Shown here piece after piece: positions 8,093 through 16,144 of a stretch of 64,000 bases of DNA. The translations under genes and the position numbers were made by a program. Numbering within the stretch: position 1 is the stretch's first letter; the number at the start of each line of letters is the position of its first letter. The stretch is from PFJX01 sp044227325. Lineage in GTDB: Bacteria; Pseudomonadota; Gammaproteobacteria; Burkholderiales; Thiobacillaceae. Below the pieces are notes generated by a model. It saw only the letters and a program-made list of their open reading frames with translations, was not told the origin of the DNA and ran no database searches. The stretch lies in NCBI GenBank assembly GCA_044227325.1, contig JBGAFI010000005.1:240199-304198 (forward strand). The letters run 5' to 3'.

Positions 8093-8751
8093 CGGAAACT
8101 CGTCACTGGCCGCCGGTGCCGGTCCACCCGGTAAGCCCAAATCACCAGCAGCCATTGCGCCTGACCCACTAAGATCAAGGCGGTGACGCTGGGCGGCGGC
8201 GGCCCGAGGTTGTTGGAAACCTGAACCGCGATGAGGAACACGGCGAGCCCCGCCAGCGCCCATTTCCCGGTGCGATCCCCGGGCCGGGTGACACGCAAAT
8301 AAAGGCCGACCCCCAACGCGAACATGCCCAGCTCGAACAGCATTTCGAGCTCGGGCCAGGACCACAGAGACAAGCCGAGCAGCGGCGAGGCGCCGGGATA
8401 GAGCGGCAAATCCGGATAGTGCGCCAGCAGGTCCAGCAGCCAGTGGCTGAGCACGGCCAGGCCCATGACCAGGGCGCCCCGGCCTTCGCGCCGCAACAGG
8501 AAATAGGCGGCGCCGATCAGCACGGACCAGCCCAGCACCGCGAGCAGGCTGTGGGAGAAGGGGTAGTGGGTGAATTCCAGGGGCGGGCCGGGGGGATGCA
8601 CCGGCGCGATGCGCACCTGTTCGATGCCCAGCATCAGCAGGCTGGGCCAGAGCAGGTCGATGAACTGGGCCGCGAGGAACAGGCTGCCCAGGGAGACCTT
8701 GGGCGCGGCGGCCTTGGCGCCGAAGGCCACGGCGAAATGGCCTAGGAACAT
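8089..8751 (-). CDS. Small polytopic membrane protein, YdjM-like metal-dependent hydrolase (tentative)
   Basis: 220 residues with about six hydrophobic segments. Conserved-looking His/Asp patches lie in the loops: FTHYPFSHSLL and LSHWLLDLLAHYPDLPLYPG, resembling the YdjM/DUF457 group of membrane-bound proteins predicted to be metal-dependent hydrolases. The activity is unproven in that group. ATG 8751 overlaps the stop of the upstream decarboxylase by 10 bp, so the two are probably co-translated. Its own TAG stop is supplied by the palindromic repeat. Alternative: an unrelated integral membrane protein with chance His motifs. Confidence 0.7.
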   Translation of the reverse strand: MFLGHFAVAFGAKAAAPKVSLGSLFLAAQFIDLLWPSLLMLGIEQVRIAPVHPPGPPLEFTHYPFSHSLLAVLGWSVLIGAAYFLLRREGRGALVMGLAVLSHWLLDLLAHYPDLPLYPGASPLLGLSLWSWPELEMLFELGMFALGVGLYLRVTRPGDRTGKWALAGLAVFLIAVQVSNNLGPPPPSVTALILVGQAQWLLVIWAYRVDRHRRPVTSFR

Positions 8752-10229
8752 GCGCGCGCCTTCAGCAGCCGGCCCAGGCGCAGGGTCTCGTCCACCAGCA
8801 GGGCGAAATCCGCGTCCCGGCTGCGGTGGTTGACGATGGCGGCGCGCAGCCAGCGTTGCCCGCCCAGGGTGGTGTCGGAGAGGGCGGCAGTGCCTTCCTC
8901 CTGGAGCCGGATCATGATTTCCCGGTTGAGCGAGTTCAGGGCGGCGCTGTCCAGGCCGCCCGGGTTGTAGCGGAAGCAGACGATGTTGAGGCTCACCGGG
9001 CAGAGGCGTTCCAGTTCCGGTTCCGCCCCGATCCGCTCTGCCAGACGGCATGCCTGGTCCACGTTACGGTCCATGAGCCGGCCGTAGCGGTCCAGGCCGT
9101 GTTCCTTGATGCCCATCCACACCTTGAGGGCGCGGAACTGGCGCGAGGTCTGCACCCCGTATTCGTGGAAGCTCGATTTGTTGCCGGCAATGCCTCGCTC
9201 GCAGGGTTCCAGATATTCCGCGGCCATGGCGAAGGCGGCATGGTGCAGGGCCGCGTCGCGCACCAGCACGCAGCCCGCCTCGAACGGCATGTGCATCCAC
9301 TTGTGCAGGTCCAGGGCCAGGGAATCGGCCCGCTCCAGCCCGGCCAAGCGCGGCCGCACGCGCTGCGCCAGCATGCCCGCCGCGCCGATGGCGCCGTCCA
9401 CGTGGAACCACAGGTCCTCGCGCGCGCACAGGTCCGCCACCGCGGCCAGGTCGTCGATGGCGCCGGTGTTCACCGTGCCGGCGCTGGCGATGACGCAGAT
9501 CGGCCGCTTCCCCGCCGCCCGGTCGGCGGCGATGGCGGCTTCCAGCGCGGCGATATCCAAGGTGAAATCCGCCCGCGCCGGGATGCGGCGCAGCCCGGCC
9601 CGGCCCAGGCCCAGCAGTTCCAGGGCGCGCGCGTTGCTGCTGTGGGCCTCGCTGGAGGCGTACACCACCAGGGGTTGCGGCGCCGCCGCCATGCCCTCGG
9701 CGCGCACGTCGAAGCCGGCCTTGGCATGGCGCGCCACCGCCAGCCCGATCAGGTTGGCCATGGACGCCCCGCTGGTGAGCAGCCCGCCCGCCCCGGCGGG
9801 AAAGCCCATCATGGCCTTGATCCAGTCGACCACCTGCCGCTCCACCCGGATCGCCGCGTGGTTGCCGCCCCCCGCGTTGCTGTTCATCACCGCCGCCAGG
9901 AATTCCGCCAGCGCCCCGCTTAGGCTGCCGTTGCCCATCACCCACGCCCAGAAGCGCGGGTGCGGGTTGCCCATGGGGTAGGGCAGCACGGTTTCCACGA
10001 AGTCGCGGTAGGCCGCTTCCATGCCTTGCGGCGCGCGCGGCGCGGGTTCCCGGAAGCGGGCCTCCAGGTCGGCGGGAACGGCCCGCCAGACCGGGCCATC
10101 GAGGGTGTCGTTCAGGTAGGCGAAGGCGTCGTCCACCATGCGGTGGGCGAGCGCGCGCAAGGCGTCCGGGTTTTCCGGATCGAGACTTTCCGGTCGGGGT
10201 TCGGGGGCTGAAGCCTCTAGTCGGTCCAT
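8742..10229 (-). CDS. PLP-dependent group II amino-acid decarboxylase
   Basis: 495 residues of the aromatic-L-amino-acid/glutamate decarboxylase fold (type I PLP). Visible landmarks are the N-terminal PYPMGNPHPRFWAWV substrate region, TSGASMANLIGLAVAR, SEAHSSNARA, HVDGAIGAAG (PLP-contacting Asp) and the Schiff-base lysine in DLHKWMHM near residue 309. Family members decarboxylate Trp, Tyr, Dopa, Phe or related substrates, while some act as aldehyde synthases; the substrate here cannot be assigned. It overlaps the following membrane-protein gene by 10 bp. Length agrees with bacterial homologues. Confidence 0.88.
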   Translation of the reverse strand: MDRLEASAPEPRPESLDPENPDALRALAHRMVDDAFAYLNDTLDGPVWRAVPADLEARFREPAPRAPQGMEAAYRDFVETVLPYPMGNPHPRFWAWVMGNGSLSGALAEFLAAVMNSNAGGGNHAAIRVERQVVDWIKAMMGFPAGAGGLLTSGASMANLIGLAVARHAKAGFDVRAEGMAAAPQPLVVYASSEAHSSNARALELLGLGRAGLRRIPARADFTLDIAALEAAIAADRAAGKRPICVIASAGTVNTGAIDDLAAVADLCAREDLWFHVDGAIGAAGMLAQRVRPRLAGLERADSLALDLHKWMHMPFEAGCVLVRDAALHHAAFAMAAEYLEPCERGIAGNKSSFHEYGVQTSRQFRALKVWMGIKEHGLDRYGRLMDRNVDQACRLAERIGAEPELERLCPVSLNIVCFRYNPGGLDSAALNSLNREIMIRLQEEGTAALSDTTLGGQRWLRAAIVNHRSRDADFALLVDETLRLGRLLKARACS

Positions 10230-10312
10230 CGGCGTGCGCGCGGGGTGGGCGCTGGGTTGAATCGGGTGCCGACTTTATCGCGTGGGGCGGTTCATGGAGA
10301 AACGCGCGGACG

Positions 10313-10346
10313 AAAAAAAGGGCGGACTGGAAGCAACAGTCCGCCC
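10313..10346 (-). terminator. Rho-independent terminator of the small Fe-S protein gene
   Basis: On the minus strand a perfect 9-bp stem (GGGCGGACT with AGTCCGCCC, 9-nt loop) is followed by seven Ts. It lies 24 bp after the Fe-S gene stop. Confidence 0.9.
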
Positions 10347-10369
10347 AAAGGGAGAGCGATAGGACGTGT

Positions 10370-10546
10370 TTATTCGACTTTCAGGGCCTTGCCGGGACAG
10401 GCGGCGACCACTTGCCGGACCTCTTCCGCCGTGGCGTTTTCCGGCTGGATCAGGAACTGGCCGTTTTCCACCTTGAACACCTGGGGCAGGGTCTTCACGC
10501 AGTTGCCGCTGTGGCAACAGGCTTGGTCATTCCATGCGACTTTCAT
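10370..10546 (-). CDS. Small (4Fe-4S) mono-cluster protein, YjdI-like
   Basis: 58 residues from ATG 10546, chosen because a GGAAGGAAG ribosome site precedes it. Cysteines 10, 11, 16 and 50 occur in ACCHSGNCV and AACPGKAL, the pattern of the divergent single-cluster ferredoxin domain (Fer4_19/DUF1271) seen in E. coli YjdI. Such proteins are predicted electron carriers or Fe-S sensors of unknown partner. It is a single-gene transcript: a strong terminator follows and the upstream neighbour is another minus-strand gene after a repeat. Confidence 0.82.
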   Translation of the reverse strand: MKVAWNDQACCHSGNCVKTLPQVFKVENGQFLIQPENATAEEVRQVVAACPGKALKVE

Positions 10547-10725
10547 AGGGCTTCCTTCCTTGGCTGAATCTCGGCTAATGGGGGGCACCCGCGCGGCGGG
10601 CACCTGGAAGGGATTGTCGAGTGGGGCGTTCGTGACGCCAATTGGGGGAAGTCCGCCCGGATACCCGGAGTTCTACGGGGTTTGCATCCGCCCTCTTGCA
10701 TGCAGCCATGCAGACGCTTCCCCAC

Positions 10726-10776
10726 CGCCCCTCTCCCGCAAGCGGGGGCGGGGTGCGCGACAGCGCGGGTGGGGGG
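10726..10776. repeat. GC-rich hairpin repeat, family B copy 4
   Basis: CCCCTCTCCCGCAAGCGGGG hairpin followed by the arm GGGTGCGCGACAGCGCGGG, the same orientation as copy 3. It lies between the Fae-like and Fe-S genes. Confidence 0.65.
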
Positions 10777-10827
10777 AAAACAAGCGGGAACGCTCATGAC
10801 ACGCGCGAAAACGCACGCCCCGCCACC

Positions 10828-11361
10828 TCACCCCTCCGGATCGAACATGTCGTGCTTGATGCTGTGTCGATTGGCGATCAACTCATCGATGCCCGGCTCG
10901 TCGTTCAGCGCGCGCCGGATGGCGAGCTTGGTGGCCTCGTAGTTGGTCCGGTACAGGTCCTTGTGGTCCAGGTTGGGATCGGTGGCGCAGCGGGGGTCGA
11001 TCCACACCAGGCTGACGATGCACAGCTCGTTGACCTGGTCCCGGGGCAGGGTGCCGTCGATGACGCAATCCAGCACCGCGTCGGCGGTGGCGGACTGCAC
11101 CGTGCCGCCAAACAGATCCACGTAGGCCATGGTCTTCATGGTGACCTTGGGCACCATCAGCGTGGCCGGCCGCACCTGCTGATTGCAGGCGCGGATGGCG
11201 AACATGCGCGTGTGTCCGGCGCTCTGGCCCATCATGGTGGCGAAGGCGTGGCCCACCGGGCCGTCCACGCTGCCGATCAGGATTTCCGGCATGGCGTCGG
11301 TGAATTGGCCCTCCTTGGCGAGGACGGTGGCTTCGCCGGATTTGAAGACGATTTTGCTCAT
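10828..11361 (-). CDS. Formaldehyde-activating enzyme (Fae)-like protein lacking the usual catalytic His
   Basis: 177 residues from ATG 11361 (AAAGGAA ribosome site). Strong Fae-family landmarks are ILIGSVDGPVGHAF (27-40), PATLMVPKVTM and the C-terminal NYEATKLAIRRALNDEPG. Fae condenses formaldehyde with tetrahydromethanopterin in methylotrophs. In Methylobacterium Fae the general acid is His17, in a segment of the form AHIDLIIG. The aligned segment here is AMPEILIG, with Met24 in that place (alignment from memory). That suggests a Fae paralogue with changed or no condensing activity, such as formaldehyde binding or sensing. It may still be linked to formaldehyde made by the methanethiol oxidase encoded 6 kb away. 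Confidence 0.82.
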   Translation of the reverse strand: MSKIVFKSGEATVLAKEGQFTDAMPEILIGSVDGPVGHAFATMMGQSAGHTRMFAIRACNQQVRPATLMVPKVTMKTMAYVDLFGGTVQSATADAVLDCVIDGTLPRDQVNELCIVSLVWIDPRCATDPNLDHKDLYRTNYEATKLAIRRALNDEPGIDELIANRHSIKHDMFDPEG

Positions 11362-11616
11362 GGGGATTCCTTTCGATGGGGTGGGATGGCGGGTTTGTTG
11401 GGATGTTGGCGTGCCGACTGGGCTGGCCCCACGGTCGCCGCTCAGGGCTAACAGGAGCATCTTGCGAGTGGGAACTCGCGCGCGCACCGACTGCGGCGGG
11501 CAGCGCTCATTATGCTGAGCGTGGCTGGATGGGGCGATGCGGGAAATTACCTAGCTCGGCGTGCCACGGCTTTGGCCATAGGTATATGGCAGCTTTGGTG
11601 ATGCTACGGGGACTGC

Positions 11617-12078
11617 TTAGGGTTGTTGCATTCCGGTACGGGGATCAATCAATACAACGTCCAAATGGTTGCCATCACGTAGCGGCTTGAAACCGGCGCT
11701 GTCTGTTGTCAACAGGGTGGCGCCTGAAATGCGGGTGGCTGCGGCGATCCACAGGTCGTTCTTATCGTGGAAGATTGGCCAGCCGTTTGCCTTGGCCAAG
11801 GAACTGAAATCTGCATAGGCATCGATTAGTCGCGTATCAGAAATATCGACTGACACCAGCTCTCTTTTCAACTTCTTGAGGGCAATTTGCTTCTCTGGCC
11901 CCCACCGGTTGTCGCGGGCAAAAGCCTCAATTTCCCCCAGGCTGACCTCACAAATCAAAGGGTGGAAGCTGGATTCACGTAGGTGGAATTGAGCATCTAT
12001 GGTTTCCGCCGCCTTGCTAGCGCGAATCCAGTGCAACAGGATTCCTGTATCCAGCAACCATGATTCGCTGGCCCGCAT
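11617..12078 (-). CDS. PIN-domain ribonuclease, VapC-like toxin
   Basis: 153 residues with the acidic PIN set: D10 (LLDTGILLHW), E49/E51 region (EVSLGEIEAF), D105 and D108 (FHDKNDLWIAAA) and D126 (LLTTDSAGF). PIN toxins cut tRNA or rRNA when freed from their antitoxin. The ATG overlaps the stop of the upstream gene (TGATG on the minus strand), which implies coupled translation. The upstream partner is a 300-residue protein, far larger than the usual 70-90-residue VapB. The pair is visibly more A/T-rich than its surroundings, a sign of transfer. Confidence 0.88.
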   Translation of the reverse strand: MRASESWLLDTGILLHWIRASKAAETIDAQFHLRESSFHPLICEVSLGEIEAFARDNRWGPEKQIALKKLKRELVSVDISDTRLIDAYADFSSLAKANGWPIFHDKNDLWIAAATRISGATLLTTDSAGFKPLRDGNHLDVVLIDPRTGMQQP

Positions 12079-12980
12079 CAGCTCATGGCTTCCACGGCGG
12101 CCGTGAATTCTTCATCTGATTCGTCGGCGGGGATCAGGCCAAAGATCGCTGCATACGGTTTGTTCCCTGATCGCAGGGCGGTGGCAGCCTGTAAGTAATT
12201 GCGCTGCACTTCAGGCATCGGCAGGACTGAGAAAGCAGCATCTCCGGCAACGGCGAGGCGAATGGCGTCCGCGTCCACACGAAGCAGCGATCCAGACGGC
12301 CGGAATTCAGCCAGCCCTTCGATCACGACTTGCTGGTCCAGTAGGTTGGCCAAGTCGACAATCCCATCCAAGGCCCAAACCGCTGTGACAGGGGAGCCAT
12401 CCTCAAGCACCAGCCCCAGCACTTGCTTGCTGACGCCCATAAGATCGAGTCGGCCGCAAATCCGGACCCTCCGTGCGGGTGGAGTGGACCGGTACAGTTC
12501 ATTGGCTGCGATGCTTAGTGGCTCATCAATGGCTTCCGGCACTAGCATGTGCTGGTCAGGCAATGAAATGGACTTCAAGCCATGACGAAGCAAACGGCCA
12601 TAACTGGCGAATTGATGCAGCATGGCATGGTCGAATCGCGCGCTATCTGTTGCCTTAGCCCTAATATCGTGCAGCGAAGCGGAAAGCAGGTCGAAAGCTG
12701 TCTGCTCGGGCTTAGGACCGGTATCCCATAGCTGGCCTTGGGCGAACAATTCATGCGCGACGTAACCGAATTGCGGCACCTCGAAGCGCAAGATCGTGGA
12801 GCCATCGCTACCTTCCTTGTGGCCGATGAAGTGGACGTCTGCCGCCCGCTGCAACCCCTTCGGGACTCTTCCGCGTGTCCGGCTGGAATGCAGGAAGCCC
12901 ATTCGTACTGATGCCAAGAGTGTCTCATGTACCTTGCCCAGGACAGGACCGATAAGCTCTGGACGTGGCTTCGCGCCCAA
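12078..12980 (-). CDS. Unknown protein coupled to the PIN toxin, possible large antitoxin; 5' end uncertain
   Basis: About 300 residues, family not recognised. The C-terminal half (VRICGRLDLMGVS, VVIEGLAEFRPSGSLLRVDA) has the alternating pattern of a beta-barrel, possibly OB-like. The start is doubtful: TTG 12980 is the first alternative start, but the frame stays open upstream to a TGA at 13056-13058 and reads like coding sequence (NIVERTFELRG). The nearest upstream ATG (13075) is in another frame and would need one extra base to join. So the gene may carry a frameshift or a sequencing error. An internal ATG at 12902 would remove 26 residues. Its stop overlaps the PIN ATG. Confidence 0.65.
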   Translation of the reverse strand: MGAKPRPELIGPVLGKVHETLLASVRMGFLHSSRTRGRVPKGLQRAADVHFIGHKEGSDGSTILRFEVPQFGYVAHELFAQGQLWDTGPKPEQTAFDLLSASLHDIRAKATDSARFDHAMLHQFASYGRLLRHGLKSISLPDQHMLVPEAIDEPLSIAANELYRSTPPARRVRICGRLDLMGVSKQVLGLVLEDGSPVTAVWALDGIVDLANLLDQQVVIEGLAEFRPSGSLLRVDADAIRLAVAGDAAFSVLPMPEVQRNYLQAATALRSGNKPYAAIFGLIPADESDEEFTAAVEAMS

Positions 12981-13234
12981 GCCTCCAGTACCTCTCAGTT
13001 CAAATGTACGCTCGACGATATTCAGAGCTGCCTCCGTGGCATTGGATGTGTTGCTTCAAGTGGCCAGTCTGCCATTTTTTCACTCGATAAGAAATTATTT
13101 AGGCCCCAGGTCAGAGCCAGTGGCCGATCAGGTGGATAAAAGCCCGATGGTTCCGATATGTTCAATGTCCGTGTTCATTCTGTTCCCATACCAGGGACAA
13201 AACAGCCTGATCGCCCACTTTGTTTTGCTTTCCC

Positions 13235-14539
13235 TCAATGCAGCTTGATCGTCGGCTTGTTCGGCGCATTGATCAGGTTGGCCAGCGTGCCCAGGGCGGT
13301 CTTGTAGTACCCGTTCAGCGCCACCTGGTGCATCTTGTGCAATGACCAGTAGACCAGCCGGGCGACCGCGCCTTCGATCATGACGCTGCCGCCGGTGAGG
13401 GCGCCCATGAGGTTGCCGACGGTGCTGTAGCGGCCCAGGGCCACCAGGGAGCCGTAGTCGCGGTAGACGTATTCGGGCAGGGGCTGGCCGGCCAGGCGGC
13501 GGCGGATGGATTTCGCCAGCATGCTGGCCTGCTGGTGGGCGGCCTGGGCGCGGGGCGGGACGTTGCGGTCGCTTCCCGGCATGGGGCAGGCGGCGCAGTC
13601 GCCGAAGGCGAAGATGGCTTCGTCCCGGGTGGTTTGCAGGGTGGGGCGCACAACGAGTTGGTGGATGCGGTTGCTTTCCAGGCCGTCGATGTCGGCGAGG
13701 AAGTCGGGCGCCTTGATGCCGGCGGACCACACCATCATGCTGGCCGGCACGCACAGGCCGGCGGCGGTGGAGAGGCCTTTCGCGTCGATCTCGGTGACCC
13801 GTTCGCCGGTGTGGACCTCGACGCCCAGCTCGCGCAGGCGCTCTTCCACCGCTTGCGACAAGCGTGGCGGCAGGCCGGAGACCAGGCGGTCGGCGGCTTC
13901 GATGACGACGATGCGCACGTCCTTGTCCGGGTCGATGCGTTCCAGTCCGTAGGCGGGCAGTTGGCGGGTGGTGCCGTGCAGTTCGGCGGCCAGTTCCACG
14001 CCGGTGGCGCCGCCGCCGACGATGGCGACGGTGAGCTGGCCGGGACGGATCGGGCCGGGCTGGGTGTTGGCGCGCAGGCAGGCGTTGATGAGCTTGTCGT
14101 GGAAGGCGCGCGCTTCCTCCGGCGTGTCCAGCATGACGCAGTGTTCCTTGACGCCGGGGATGCCGAAGTCGTGGGCCAGGCTGCCCACGGCGATCACCAG
14201 GGTGTCGTAGGGAATGCGCCGCTGGGGCGTGATCTCCGCGCCGTCCGCGTCCTTCGTGGCGGCCACCAGCACTTCCTTGTTGGCCCGGTCCAGGCCGTAC
14301 ATGCGCCCGACGCGGAACTTGAAGTGGTGCCAGCGGGCCTGGGCCAGGTATTCCAACTGGTCCGCGTAGGAATCCAGGGTGCCGGCGGCGACTTCGTAGA
14401 GCAGGGGCTTCCAGATGTGGGTGCGGGCGGCGTCGATGAGGGTGACGTGGGCCAGGCCCTTCCTGCCCAGGGTGTCTCCCAGGCGGGTGGCGAGTTCCAG
14501 GCCGCCGGCGCCGCCGCCGACGATGACGATCTTGTGCAT
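13235..14539 (-). CDS. ndh: Type II NADH:quinone oxidoreductase (NDH-2)
   Basis: 434 residues from ATG 14539. It has two dinucleotide-binding folds: FAD (KIVIVGGGAGGLELA at the N-terminus) and NADH (VAIVGGGATGVELAAEL near residue 165), plus the FAD-contacting FAFGDCAACP segment and a C-terminal amphipathic region (LVYWSLHKMHQVALNGYY) for membrane attachment. It passes electrons from NADH to quinone without pumping protons. It starts 55 bp after the stop of the MauG-like gene, so it may be the last gene of the mtoX operon, where it could reoxidise NADH from formate dehydrogenase. No strong ribosome site was seen. Confidence 0.92.
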   Translation of the reverse strand: MHKIVIVGGGAGGLELATRLGDTLGRKGLAHVTLIDAARTHIWKPLLYEVAAGTLDSYADQLEYLAQARWHHFKFRVGRMYGLDRANKEVLVAATKDADGAEITPQRRIPYDTLVIAVGSLAHDFGIPGVKEHCVMLDTPEEARAFHDKLINACLRANTQPGPIRPGQLTVAIVGGGATGVELAAELHGTTRQLPAYGLERIDPDKDVRIVVIEAADRLVSGLPPRLSQAVEERLRELGVEVHTGERVTEIDAKGLSTAAGLCVPASMMVWSAGIKAPDFLADIDGLESNRIHQLVVRPTLQTTRDEAIFAFGDCAACPMPGSDRNVPPRAQAAHQQASMLAKSIRRRLAGQPLPEYVYRDYGSLVALGRYSTVGNLMGALTGGSVMIEGAVARLVYWSLHKMHQVALNGYYKTALGTLANLINAPNKPTIKLH

Positions 14540-14594
14540 GGTGCGGGTCCGGGTGCGCAAAGCCCTATGTTAGGGGAGAAGCGTTGTGGATCGT

Positions 14595-15836
14595 CTAGGG
14601 TTCGCGCAACTTGTCTTCCATGTAGGCGTCGGACGCATCCTGGTCCGGCAGCGGCAGGGTCACCGGCGCGGTGCGGGCGTCGCTGGCCAGGGCGTCGATG
14701 TTGTCGCCGGTGAGGGTCTTCAGGAAGGCGACCAGGTCGGCTTTCTCCTGGAAATCCAGATGCAGCGGCACCAGCAGGGGCGACTTGTTCTCGTTGTCGA
14801 TGCCGCCCTTGTCGTAGAACTCCACCACGTCCTCCAGGGTCGCCAGGGAGCCGTCGTGCATGTAGGGCTGGGTGACCGCCACGTTGCGCAGCATGGGGGT
14901 CTTGTAGGCCCAGCGGTCCTTCGGGTCGATGGTGACCTCGTAACGGCCCACGTCGGGCTGGGGCGGCTCGAAGGATTTCAACAGGGAGCCCATGACCTGC
15001 ACGAAGATGCCGGGGGCGAGCTGGACCTTGTAGCTGCTGCGTTCCGGGAACATGGTGCGTTCCCAGCCCAGGCCGGTGTTGTGGAATGTGTGGTCGGTGA
15101 ACAGAGCGGATTTCTCGTCCACCAGATGGCAGGTGGAACAGCGGCCCTTGCCCATGAACACCTGGAAACCGCTTTGCTCGCGGGCATTCAGGGCGGTCTT
15201 GTCGCCGCCGAAGAACCAGCGGTCGAAGCGGGAATTGCCGGACAGCAGGGTGCGTTCGTAGCTGGCCAGGGCCTGGCCGATGCGTTCCGCGGTCACCGGC
15301 CCGCCGAAGGCCGCCTCGAACAGGCCCTTGTATTCGGGCAGGCGGCGCACCTTCTCCACCACATAGCCGATGGAGGGCATGTCCATCTCCACCTTGGTCA
15401 GCAGCGGGCCCCAGACCTGGTCTTCCAAGTGGGGCTCGCGTCCCTCGTGGAACAGGCTCTTCTGGTAGGCCACGTTGTACATGGCCGGCGAGTTGCGGCG
15501 CAGGCTGCGCCCCTCCATGCCGATGGCCGCCCCCAGTTCGTGGGAGGTGAAGCCCTGTTCCGGCACGTGGCACATGGCGCAGGACATGGTGTTGTTGTGG
15601 GACAGGCGTCGGTCCATGAACAGGCGCCGGCCCAGGTCGATCTTTTCCCTTGTGAGCGGGTTCGCGGCGGGAACCGGCACCTGCGGCAAGCCCAGGGGCG
15701 GGGCCAGGGCGACCGGGGTGTCGGCGCGGGCGGCTTGCGCGGAAAGCAGCAGGGCCAAGCCCAGCGCCAACGCGCCTAGCGCGCCCGCCAGCCGACTCCC
15801 CCCTTTTTTAAAGGGGGGTGGGGGGGGATTTCGCAA
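14595..15836 (-). CDS. Dihaem peroxidase/MauG-like protein of the mtoX operon; start uncertain
   Basis: The domain is clear: a signal peptide (GALALGLALLLSAQAARA), haem 1 CAMCH, haem 2 CSTCH and typical bacterial cytochrome c peroxidase/MauG blocks (GRRLFMDRRLSHNNTMSC, TPMLRNVAVTQPYMHDGS). In reported mtoX operons a mauG-like gene follows sco and is thought to help mature the oxidase. The start given is TTG 15836, the only one placing the signal peptide at the N-terminus. However, an ATG at 16145 overlaps the sco stop (TGATG) and is in frame, so the original start was probably there. The 300 bp between are five copies of a repeat, translated as PPF.KGG motifs with no stop. Confidence 0.85.
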   Translation of the reverse strand: MRNPPPPPFKKGGSRLAGALGALALGLALLLSAQAARADTPVALAPPLGLPQVPVPAANPLTREKIDLGRRLFMDRRLSHNNTMSCAMCHVPEQGFTSHELGAAIGMEGRSLRRNSPAMYNVAYQKSLFHEGREPHLEDQVWGPLLTKVEMDMPSIGYVVEKVRRLPEYKGLFEAAFGGPVTAERIGQALASYERTLLSGNSRFDRWFFGGDKTALNAREQSGFQVFMGKGRCSTCHLVDEKSALFTDHTFHNTGLGWERTMFPERSSYKVQLAPGIFVQVMGSLLKSFEPPQPDVGRYEVTIDPKDRWAYKTPMLRNVAVTQPYMHDGSLATLEDVVEFYDKGGIDNENKSPLLVPLHLDFQEKADLVAFLKTLTGDNIDALASDARTAPVTLPLPDQDASDAYMEDKLREP

Positions 15837-16122
15837 TGCTGGGGAGAATGGAAAGCGTGTCTTCAAGGAAGCCGGCTTTAAATCCCCCCTGCCCCCCTTT
15901 CCCAAAGGGGGGAAAAGGCATGTGCTGAGGCTGTCCGCGAACCGACTCCCTCCCTTTGCCAAAGGAGGGGAAAAGCATGGTTCGCTACCGACGACCAATC
16001 CTCTCCCCCCTTTGGAAAAGGGGGGCTGGGGGGGATTCTTCCGCTGGTTGGCAATAAGCGAGCGAGTCTGAGCGGAGGCCGGGTTCAAATCCCCCCACCC
16101 CCCCTTTTGCAAAGGGGGGAAA
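15794..16122. repeat. Cluster of five CCCCCTTT-AAAGGGGG repeats between sco and the MauG-like gene
   Basis: Copies lie at 15794-15833, 15878-15917, 15943-15975 (partial), 16000-16039 and 16084-16122. Each is a hairpin of the form CCCCCCTTT-n-AAAGGGGGG. On one side the hairpin is joined to a second G/C run ending in GATT. Copies 1-2 and 4-5 face each other, making two inverted-repeat units of about 120 bp with 40-50 bp centres. All lie within one open frame on the minus strand. Confidence 0.9.
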
Positions 16123-16144
16123 CGCCAACCGTTCCTGATGCCCA

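Noticed and set aside
15794..16122. The five CCCCCTTT/AAAGGGGG repeats as a CRISPR array
   Set aside because: Repeats alternate in orientation, vary in sequence and have uneven spacers; no cas gene is present. They are inverted-repeat elements.
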